Origin: CAYSJU01 sp964431495
GTDB taxonomy: Bacteria; Omnitrophota; Gorgyraeia; Tantalellales; Tantalellaceae
Direction of reading: 5' to 3'
DNA length: 10,517 nucleotides
Assembly (NCBI GenBank): GCA_964431495.1
Contig: CAYSJU010000040.1
Span: forward strand, 1 to 10,517
Shown here: positions 1 through 7,800 of the stretch, piece after piece
How the letters are laid out: each line of letters opens with the position of its first letter
Numbering within the stretch: the stretch's first letter is position 1
The notes under the pieces: generated by a model
The model's input: the letters and a program-made list of their open reading frames with translations, nothing else
The model's database searches: none
What the model was told of the DNA's origin: nothing
Position numbers and translations under genes: made by a program

Positions 1-137
1 GGGGTAGACAGAGAGAGGGGGAGAAGGAGGATCACCGAGATCAATCTTCGGAAGATGCGGAAAGTGGGGACAGGTCTCCACATTGCATGCGGAGACCTGT
101 CCCCATAACTTGCGTCCCCATAATTTCGCTTCTTCAT
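1..137 (-). CDS. Third tandem paralogue of the giant sigma-domain protein (5' end only, runs off the left edge)
   Basis: An ATG at 137-135 opens a frame that stays open for 45 codons to the window edge. It starts 6 nt after the stop codon of the upstream paralogue. Codons 26-45 read FRIFRRLISVILLLPLSLST and align with YGIFRRMISVIILIALSLSV of that paralogue, residues 9-28. The DNA also aligns: 1-57 resembles 4790-4850. This is therefore the signal-like N-terminus of a third family member whose body lies outside the window. Between the start (MKKRNYG) and the hydrophobic segment, this copy has 20 extra codons from a 60-nt insertion at 58-117 carrying a palindrome. A second in-frame ATG at 83-81 lies inside the palindrome and is an alternative start. 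No Shine-Dalgarno sequence sits at the usual distance, so translation may be coupled to the upstream gene. Whether the rest of the gene is intact cannot be seen. Confidence 0.8.
   Translation of the reverse strand, partial: MKKRNYGDASYGDRSPHAMWRPVPTFRIFRRLISVILLLPLSLST
65..105. repeat. REP-like palindrome, 15-bp perfect inverted repeat, inside the coding start of the third paralogue
   Basis: The left arm at 65-79 (TGGGGACAGGTCTCC) is exactly the reverse complement of the right arm at 91-105. Inside the arms, after one A-C mismatch, a further 3-bp stem (81-83 with 87-89) closes a 3-nt loop, so the whole element can fold into one long hairpin. The sequence style matches palindromes that I associate with REP elements spread by REP-associated tyrosine transposases. 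That origin is inference, since no transposase is in the window. There is no T-run on the minus strand after the hairpin, and it lies within codons rather than after a gene, so it is not a terminator. Confidence 0.75.
99..123. repeat. 10-bp direct repeat overlapping the REP-like palindrome
   Basis: GTCCCCATAA occurs at 99-108 and again at 114-123, a period of 15 nt. On the coding (minus) strand the unit is TTATGGGGAC. Because the period is five codons, it shows in the protein as YGDAS followed by YGDRS. The outer copy overlaps the native coding sequence (AAATTATGG, also present in the upstream paralogue). The inner copy leads into the palindrome. It may reflect how the 60-nt element inserted or duplicated. 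Confidence 0.6.
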
Positions 138-143
138 GATTGA

Positions 144-3100
144 TTACGCTGCTACGAGCAGCTCCTCCATCCTTTCGTGCAGATGTCTTAGTTCTTCAGC
201 GTCTTTTATTTCAGCGGGTTTAAGTATAAACCTGAGTTTAGCCGGATCCTTTTTCAATTCCTCTACTGCGATTGCCCCATGGTGGGTATCGCCAGTAAGA
301 AGCCGGTAGATGTTCATAAACGCCAGGTCGTTACTATTTAAATAAGCGATACCTGCCGCGACAATGCCGCCGATATGGCTTACGTCATTGGCGCTTAATT
401 CTTCTTTTTCAAAATCCATAAAAATAACACGCGCATTTCCCTTCTTTAATCTTTCCAGCTGTGGTTCAGTCAACTTGCTATAAGGCAATATTGTCACAAT
501 ATGCTCGTTCTCTTTATTCGCGATAGCGTGTTTTACGAGCTTTTCAGCATCTTCTTCCCGGAAATCCACCTCGTAAGGGCCGCCGCGGGTTATTTTGCTT
601 ATTCGGGTGAGCATTTGTTCCTGTGCGCCAGGGGAAGCGTAACCATGCCAGGCCTTGATAAGGCATGGTTCTTCCTGGATGGAAGATCTTTTTGTTAGTT
701 CCAGATACCGGTGCAGGAGTTCCAGCTTTATTCTTTCCCGGACAAGGGGCCTTTCTTCTTTGGGTATATCAGGACCATTCAAGGGGTTGTACTGATTGTG
801 AATTTTAGTCTTTAGCCGGATGTTACAGATTGCTTCTATATTGTCTTCGGTCTCAGCGGCTGTGCGGCCTTGGAGAGCCGGGTTCAAGCGGGAATAACCC
901 AGGTCTTTCGTTTTAATAAGAATGCCGAGTTTTGTGAGTTGAGTAAGTTTTACTTTTATTGTCCCGACGCCGTATGAATCATAAATGACCGCCAGCGATT
1001 TCCAGAAGAATTGATGGAATCCCTTTTTCCTGTGGATTGTTCGCAGTATACCAGCAAGCGCTAAGGGTGGTTTTTTTGTTGGATTGACCAGGGAGGAGAG
1101 GTCTATTCCTATTGCCGCGGCCGCAGGTATACACGCATCGATACATTGTTTTTCTACTTGTCGGACCATTTCCCCGGTTATACCGAAGATGTTTCCAGTA
1201 TCCGCAAGGGTAAGAATGTCACCGATGCCTAGTTGGGGAAGGACTCTTGATCTGAATATCTCGATATTCCTTTCGATGTTTTCCGTGCCCGCCCAGCGTT
1301 TTCTCAGCCTGCTTTCCGCGCCAGCGGCAATGCTCTTGATTATTTCCCATTCCGCTATCTTTTCGAACGCGTCATCCGGCGCGCCTATTATGCTCGCAAG
1401 AGTGTCAGCATTCCGGTCATCTTTATTTCCTATGGGGAGCTCCAGGGATACGGGTTCCTGCATTATTCGCAGCGTTTCTTTCACTTTGTCCACAGACAGG
1501 TTCATGGCATCAGATATTTCTTCAGGCGTTGGCTCTCTGTGGTTTTGTCGCATTAAGGTAGCGGCAGTAGCGATTATTCTATTTGCGCGTTTTCCTATGT
1601 GGACGGGGAGCCTTATCGTGTGACCATGGTTCTCGATGTGTCGGGATATAGCCTGCCGTATCCACCACATGGCATATGTGCAGAATTTAGTGCCTCGTTT
1701 ATGATCGAATTTATCCACGGCGCGCATCAGTCCGATATTACCTTCCTGGATGAGATCCATCAGGGGGAGCTTTGACCAGGTATATCTCTTCGCGACATAG
1801 ACCACAAGCCTTAGATTTGATTCAATGAACCGTTGTCGGGCCTCATTGTCCCCCTCGCTTATCTTTTTCGCGAGGCTCTGTTCCTGGCGCTGGGTGAGTA
1901 ATGGAAACTTTCCTATTTGTCTCAAGTAGATCTGTAATGAAAGAGAGGGGCCTTCCGGCAGATGTTTATATTCGGCTGGTTTCTCTGCGGCGTTTTCCAC
2001 GGATACCAGCGGCGGTCTTCTGACAAGAGACATGTCAGGAGGAAGCGAGGCCAGATATTCGTCCACCGCGATATATAACTCATTGAAATACAGGGAATCA
2101 TATTCGAAGAATTGACCGACGGCTTCCTGTATCTTCTTGGCCGACCGGTATTCCAGAGGGACTTCTTTCAGGGCCTTGATTATCCCCAGGTTCTTGAATG
2201 CCGCTTTGGGCCCGTTATCAGAAGGGTCCAGCATTGCAGCCAGCATGCCCGGCCTGTTGATTTCACTTGTGTTCCTGTAGAACCGCATTTCCTTGAAAAA
2301 TTCCCTTGCCTTGTCCTGGTGAGGAGTTGTGGGATCAATCGCCGATTCCGCCAAAATCCGGAGAAAATACGGAAGCTGTTTTTTGGGGGGCACGAAAGGC
2401 GGGTAGAAAACCTTCTCTTCCTGGAGGCCTTCATAAAGGGGGTTGATGGATTTGATTGTGGCGAGGCGTATTAAAAGTTCCTTGCGTTCTCTTAAAGTGA
2501 GAGGAGAATTGATGCCGCAGATCAGGCGTTCGGTTTTTAAGTCCGGGCCGCTTTTGTCTATTGAGTCAGCCAGTTTTTCTGCGAAATCAACGGCATTTAT
2601 GAACGCGTCCGGCTTAAGGCCCAGGCTGTTTTCAGACAACGAACCGAACGAAGACAGAAAAAGATTTTTATAATGTCTGATGAAATTGAAACACAACGGA
2701 ATGAACTCTGGAGCGGGCCTGTAGCCCAGGGCCCACATCCTGCCTTTTATTCTCTCTCTTTCCCATTCTGGCAGGGAGAATTCCTTTAACTTATCTACCC
2801 ATACGAATTTGTTAAAGTTGTTATCAAGATGTCCGTGCTTTATTAATGAAACGGGATTCCCTTTTTTATCCAGGGAATAAACATAAACACCTTTTTTGTT
2901 TTCCCGCGTCTTTCGGAACTCGATAAAGATATGCTCGTCCTTGTGAGACATCGCGTTAAGGATCACTTCGGTGCCGTCTATGCTGCCGAAACGCGTTTTT
3001 CCGCTTTTCAGCCTGTCGACCAGCGGGTCCGGCGGCTCTTCCATGCTGTTTTTTATCCATTGTAAGAACCTGTGCCGCAATTCGCTTTTACGGAACATCC

Positions 3101-4868
3101 GGAATCTCCCGGTCGTATTATCGTAAAAGGCCATAAGCGGGGCAAGATGAAAATTTTCAGGGTCGTCAAGGTCATTTGATCCGTGCAGGTCTCTTATCTC
3201 GATGCGGTGATTTTCTTCCGGCACGTTGGAGATCCATACATCCGCGTCTTTTGGAAACTCAAAGTAGCTGCGCACGTCAACCTGCTGTGTTCCTCTTTTG
3301 CCGTTGCCGCACACGTATATCGTATGCTCGTTTTTATAATGTCTTGCGCGCGTTTTTATCTCACAACGGTTCAGAACCGTTATATTGCCTTGGAGGATGT
3401 TTCTCAGCCAGGGCGTGCTGCCGGAAGCAAGGGCATCTTTTTTTGGTTTTTTTGTTCCGTTTATATCTACTCCCAGCTGGATGAGCTTTTCTTTGTTTTT
3501 GTCCAGCCCGGCCATGGCGATCGCTTCTCGTTTCCGTCCAGCTCGTTGGTTTTTAAATATGTACAGTATTCTTTCGCCTTTTTCCAGGTATCCCCTGGCA
3601 TAAACATATCGCTTATCAGTGTGCAGGGTGAGCGCAAGCGCTTTTTTTGAATTATCAGGAACCCTGAAAATATACGTTGATTTTCCGGGTTTAGCGGCAG
3701 CAATACGAACCGGCCTTTTCGGGGCTGTGTTATTTCTTCCGTACATAAAGAGCCGGAGATGCTCTCTTGTGCTATACATCCTTTTTTGTTTTTTTCTCTC
3801 GCTTTTGCCCTTCTCATCGCAAAGATGCGTTATATAAGAGCCCGTATATAAAAGTTCCCCGGTCCCAGTGTGCAACACGGCCACTTCGGTGAAATTCTCA
3901 GAGACTTTCTCGGCGATGATATTGACCGGCGTTTCTCTAAAGCCGCGCAGGTGGATGGCCATGATTCCTGAAAACACGGTAAGTGTATGAAAAACGCCCA
4001 CGGTCATGTTCGTCCTTATTTTTTTATGTTCGCTGGCCCTGAAAGGGAACTTGCGGAATTCGTCCATGGATACAAATGGTATGGTTTCAAGTTTTTCTTT
4101 TTTATCGTCTCTTTCCTTTGTTCCTCCGGCAGCGGAAGCGGTCTGGTAGAATAAAAATCCTTTGTTCAAAGAGTTTCTGATTTTTTCCGACCGCACCATA
4201 GAGTCATTCTGGGAAACGAACAGACCCTCCCGGAAATAACAGTGCCTGTTGGCCATTATCAAGGGGGATATTGCTGCGTAAAACTTTTCTTCCTTTTCCT
4301 CTATCCCGTCTTCAGTTTGATGATTTTCGCCCGCAGCCAGTCCGTGTTGTTTTATGAACATTATCTCAAGCGCCCTGGCTACGATGTCGTTCAGCATGAG
4401 CTCCGGGGATAAATGTATGGGTGCTTCACCATTGTGGCAGAGATCGTAGTAGCATTGCTTTATCGCTTTATTGGCCAGGATAAGGTCTTTTATTCCGTCA
4501 TAGCGGTATTTGTTTTCACGTTGCAGGATCTGCATCAGGGCTTCCATATCTTCGTGTATGATCGCCCGGACCAGCCTCATGTTGTTATCAGCTACTTCTT
4601 TTCTGACAAGATATTTTCCGGAGGATAATAGCAGGGCATCCGAATGATTCGCATAGAGCAGCTGCTTTGCGTCATCAGATTCAGCATAAATGACCCGGGT
4701 TCGCTGAAGGGCTGCCTGTATTTCCCTCTTCACGACAGGGGACTGGGATGCCAGCCACGGGGCCAGGGCATGCGAAGGCAGGGAAACGGACAGAGAAAGG
4801 GCGATAAGAATGATCACGGAGATCATTCTCCGGAAGATGCCATAATTTGTCTTCATGGTATTCTTCAT
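144..4868 (-). CDS. Giant multidomain protein with embedded sigma-70 factor and signal-peptide-like N-terminus (second tandem copy)
   Basis: A protein of 1574 residues. Residues 1-14 are basic, 15-30 hydrophobic, and A34-L35-A36 followed by P37 resembles a signal peptidase site with an unfavourable proline at +1. Residues 37 to about 230 form a domain that is nearly identical in the paralogue (for example HEDMEALMQILQREN from H105). About 280-720 looks beta-rich and contains two related repeats at 419-468 and 645-693. About 720-970 looks helical. Residues 977-1250 form a sigma-70 factor: region 1.2 (YLRQIGKFPLLT), region 2 with DLIQEGN at 1038-1044 and the melting tryptophans W1068-W1069, region 3 with EPTPEE, and a region 4.2 helix-turn-helix with ITGEMVRQVE. 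About 1290-1335 resembles a winged helix. The last 120 residues are highly conserved with the paralogue. The start at 4868 lies 2 nt after the upstream stop; M5 (4856) is an alternative. No strong Shine-Dalgarno sequence is seen, so coupled translation is likely. The cellular role is unknown; promoter selection at a membrane is one hypothesis. Confidence 0.95.
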   Translation of the reverse strand: MKNTMKTNYGIFRRMISVIILIALSLSVSLPSHALAPWLASQSPVVKREIQAALQRTRVIYAESDDAKQLLYANHSDALLLSSGKYLVRKEVADNNMRLVRAIIHEDMEALMQILQRENKYRYDGIKDLILANKAIKQCYYDLCHNGEAPIHLSPELMLNDIVARALEIMFIKQHGLAAGENHQTEDGIEEKEEKFYAAISPLIMANRHCYFREGLFVSQNDSMVRSEKIRNSLNKGFLFYQTASAAGGTKERDDKKEKLETIPFVSMDEFRKFPFRASEHKKIRTNMTVGVFHTLTVFSGIMAIHLRGFRETPVNIIAEKVSENFTEVAVLHTGTGELLYTGSYITHLCDEKGKSERKKQKRMYSTREHLRLFMYGRNNTAPKRPVRIAAAKPGKSTYIFRVPDNSKKALALTLHTDKRYVYARGYLEKGERILYIFKNQRAGRKREAIAMAGLDKNKEKLIQLGVDINGTKKPKKDALASGSTPWLRNILQGNITVLNRCEIKTRARHYKNEHTIYVCGNGKRGTQQVDVRSYFEFPKDADVWISNVPEENHRIEIRDLHGSNDLDDPENFHLAPLMAFYDNTTGRFRMFRKSELRHRFLQWIKNSMEEPPDPLVDRLKSGKTRFGSIDGTEVILNAMSHKDEHIFIEFRKTRENKKGVYVYSLDKKGNPVSLIKHGHLDNNFNKFVWVDKLKEFSLPEWERERIKGRMWALGYRPAPEFIPLCFNFIRHYKNLFLSSFGSLSENSLGLKPDAFINAVDFAEKLADSIDKSGPDLKTERLICGINSPLTLRERKELLIRLATIKSINPLYEGLQEEKVFYPPFVPPKKQLPYFLRILAESAIDPTTPHQDKAREFFKEMRFYRNTSEINRPGMLAAMLDPSDNGPKAAFKNLGIIKALKEVPLEYRSAKKIQEAVGQFFEYDSLYFNELYIAVDEYLASLPPDMSLVRRPPLVSVENAAEKPAEYKHLPEGPSLSLQIYLRQIGKFPLLTQRQEQSLAKKISEGDNEARQRFIESNLRLVVYVAKRYTWSKLPLMDLIQEGNIGLMRAVDKFDHKRGTKFCTYAMWWIRQAISRHIENHGHTIRLPVHIGKRANRIIATAATLMRQNHREPTPEEISDAMNLSVDKVKETLRIMQEPVSLELPIGNKDDRNADTLASIIGAPDDAFEKIAEWEIIKSIAAGAESRLRKRWAGTENIERNIEIFRSRVLPQLGIGDILTLADTGNIFGITGEMVRQVEKQCIDACIPAAAAIGIDLSSLVNPTKKPPLALAGILRTIHRKKGFHQFFWKSLAVIYDSYGVGTIKVKLTQLTKLGILIKTKDLGYSRLNPALQGRTAAETEDNIEAICNIRLKTKIHNQYNPLNGPDIPKEERPLVRERIKLELLHRYLELTKRSSIQEEPCLIKAWHGYASPGAQEQMLTRISKITRGGPYEVDFREEDAEKLVKHAIANKENEHIVTILPYSKLTEPQLERLKKGNARVIFMDFEKEELSANDVSHIGGIVAAGIAYLNSNDLAFMNIYRLLTGDTHHGAIAVEELKKDPAKLRFILKPAEIKDAEELRHLHERMEELLVAA
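1119..1940 (-). other. Sigma-70 regions 1.2 to 4.2 encoded within the second tandem copy
   Basis: This segment encodes residues 977-1250. Compared from memory with E. coli RpoD, it keeps the core-binding segment of region 2 (DLIQEGNIGLMRAVDKF), the two melting tryptophans (W1068, W1069) and the -10 contact equivalent to Q437 (Q1072). T440 is replaced by S1075. In region 3.0 the equivalent of H455 is kept (H1090), but E458, which contacts extended -10 DNA, is K1093. The region 3.2 finger (EPVSLELPIGNKDD) is recognisable. Region 4.1 is degenerate and closer to the RpoH style (NIEIFRSRVL). In 4.2 the equivalents of E585 and R588 are kept (E1233, R1236), while R584 is G1232. It therefore looks like a functional, diverged group 1/2-type sigma factor, not an ECF factor. 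Confidence 0.93.
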
Positions 4869-4870
4869 GA

Positions 4871-7800
4871 TTACGCTGCCACAAGCAGCTCTTCTATCCT
4901 TTCGTGCAGATGTCTTAATTCTTCAGCGTTTTTTATTTCAACAGGTTTAAGCAGGAACTTAAGCATCGCAGGATCTTTCTTGAATTCTTCCACTGTAACC
5001 GGGTCATGCCTGTTATCGTCAGTAAGAAGCCTGTATATGTTCATGAACGCCAGGTCGTTATTGTTCAGATAAGCAATGCCCGCTGCGATTATTCCTTCTA
5101 TATGGCATACGGTTTCATTGGTTAATTCCTCATTCTCAAAATCCATGAAAACAACACGCGCTTTTTCTTCTGTTAATCTTTTGATCTGTGTTTCGGACAG
5201 CTTGCTAAAGGGGAGTATCGTTACTATATGCTCGTCCTTTTTATTGGCGATCGCGAAATCCACGAGTTTTTTAACGTTTTTTTCCCTGAAATCCACCTGG
5301 TGGGGGGACGCGTGGGATAATCTGCGTATGCGAGTAAGCAACCCCTGCTGAAACCCGGGTGAAGCGTAGCCGTTCCATGCTTTGATGAGATATGGTTCTT
5401 TCTGGAGATCGGTCTTTTTCGCGTGTTCTGAATTCCGATGAAGGAGTTCGATCTTCACTCTTTCCCGCAATGCCGGTATTTCGTTTTCAGGTCTTATATG
5501 GTAACTTAAGGGATGGACGTTCCTGCGGGAGCCGGTTTTCATTTCAATGTTGTATAAAGCCGCTACATTATTTTGCGTGTCCTGTTTTGTCGGGCCCTGC
5601 AGGGTTTCGCTTAGTCGGTAAGTAGCTCCATATCCTTCCTCCGCGGGCATTATAACCCCCAATCTTTTGAGAAATTTTATCATTCTTGAGACACTACTGC
5701 GCGTTAACGGCTGGCATAAAATATCCAGGCTGGCTTTTCCGAATTCATCAAAACCGAATCTTTCATAGATAATTCTAAGAGTTTCTCCTGCCCCGCCCAT
5801 GGTCTCTGATTTTTCAAGCGCCTTTTTTATCGGTATTGGCACTTCCACTTTAAGCAGTCCTGCCGCCCTGACGCACGCGTTCAAACACTCGCGTTCTATC
5901 TGCCGGACCCTTTCTTTTGTTATTCCGCCGTTCGTTTTGCCGATATTTTCAAGGGTTTCTCCGGCGCCCAGGTCAAGCAGAGGAAGGATCCGAAGGTCAA
6001 AGATTCGCATGTTCCGTCCCAGCCTTTCGGGAGCTTCTTTCCATTTGTTGCTCAGGATACGTTTTGCTTCATCTGCCAGGGCCTGGTTGCTGGCATTGTC
6101 CAGCATTGCGTCCAGGTCCGCATTATGGGCGCCGATCAGGCTCTCCAAAGTAAGAGTTTCGTCATCGCCCGCAGGTGTTTCCAGGGATATTGAATTTTGC
6201 GATATCTTTATAAGGTTCCTTAGTTTGGACACGGATATTCCCATGGCAGCGGCTATCTGTTTCTGTGTGGGTTCTTTCCCGTGTTTCTGCACCAACTGTT
6301 GAGTGACCCGGTTCATTTTATTTGTCTGTTGCACCTTGTCCGCCGGGAGCCTTATTGTGCGGCCATGATCGGCGATGGAGTGCGCAATGTTCTGTCTTAT
6401 CCACCAGACAGCGTAGGTGGAAAATTTATAACCCTTTTCATGCCTGAATTTATCCACGGCTTTTATCATTCCTTCATTGCCCTCCTGTATAAGGTCCAGG
6501 ATGGGCATGCCGGTTTTTCTCGCGTATTTCTTGGCAGTAGGAATAACTAACCTTAGGTTTGATACAATAAACCTGGCCCTGGAAGCGCTGTCCCCCTGTC
6601 GTATCCTGTGCGCCAGCCCTAATTCTTGTCCTCTTGAAAGCAAGGGATATTGCCCGATTGCCTCGAAATACTGGGACTCTGATGTCGGTGTCCCGGCTCT
6701 GGGCTTTGCCCGTTCCGCTGATTCCTTCTCCAGTGGCTTTCCCTTTTCTTTCGGTTTTTTGTCAGGGACATACGCGAGGATGGATGAAAAATATTTCCCC
6801 AGGGCGGTAAAAGTCTCAGCCACGAACGGCGAATCATAATTGAAGAGCTTCCCGACCGCTTTTTGCACGTGTGCTGCTGCCCTGTGTGGTAAAGGGATCT
6901 CTTCCAGGGCATTTAATATGACCAGATTTCCAAACGCGGGTTTGCTGGTTTTATCTCTGGTATTTAGCATGGAACAAAGCTGGTCGGTCGTCTTTGCCGC
7001 GGAAAACTTTTGAATTGACTGCAGATCACCAAAAGAGTCCAGGGAGCCCTCTTCGCAGGGGACCGAAGGTGCTATCGGAAGACCGGCCGTGGCGTGAAGA
7101 TAGAAATCAATGACCCTGGCTGCCCGGATGAACGGGTCAACGGGATCATGTTCCTTTTGTGAAGGTTCGTCGGGCCGCGGGTCATACAGGCTGCCGTTGC
7201 TCAGAGGTGCGATCAATTCCTTGCGTTTGCGGATAGAAAGGGTGGACACGGCTTCAGCGATCAGATCTTCGACGTTAGGGCCGGTAGCGGATTTTTTTAC
7301 CAGCAGAACAAGGTCTTTGATAAAACTCTTTGTGTTCTTAAGCCCGTCTCTATCAAGCCCGGGTATGTATCCGGGCAGGGAAGAGAGCGATGGTAGAAGT
7401 TTATCGCTGTTGGCATTAATATATTCAAACCATTTTTTGACGGGTTCAGGCGCGGGTTTATATCCAAGCGTCCATAGTGTGTCCTCCAGTCTTTGCTTTT
7501 CAGGGTCTGACAGAGGAACGGGTTTACGCCTTTGTGCGTCAACCCATTTGAATTTTTTCATTTTTTCATCAAAATATCCGCGGCGTAATAGGCCCATAGG
7601 CACTCCTTTGTCGTCGAGAAGATAGACATAGACGCCTTTTTTCTTTTCCGGGGTTTCCTTGAATTGCACAAAGACATGGGCTTCTTTGTAGTTGTCGGCG
7701 TAAAGGACCGTTTTTTTTCCGTAGAGATTGCCCATGTTGAGTATCCCGAATTTACTGATCCGCGTTAACAGCGGGTCCGGGCAGGGTTTCTCTTCATCCT

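Noticed and set aside
1..60. Purine-rich GAGAGAGGGGGAGAAGGAGG stretch read as a simple repeat or binding site
   Set aside because: It is the complement of the leucine/serine codons of the hydrophobic segment of the third paralogue and aligns with 4790-4850.
65..105. The palindrome as a rho-independent terminator between the second and third copies
   Set aside because: It lies after the start codon of the third copy, is in frame, and is not followed by a T-run on the minus strand.
1084..1623. A 179-codon open frame on the plus strand
   Set aside because: It is antisense to the sigma region of the second copy. A similar antisense frame (5799-6302) lies opposite the same region of the first copy, and their likeness is explained by conservation of the sense strand. 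No ribosome binding site or family resemblance.
4540..4560. HEDMEA near residue 105 as a zinc protease motif
   Set aside because: It is HExxE, not HExxH, and no other metal ligand pattern is visible. It is conserved between the copies, but a catalytic role cannot be supported.
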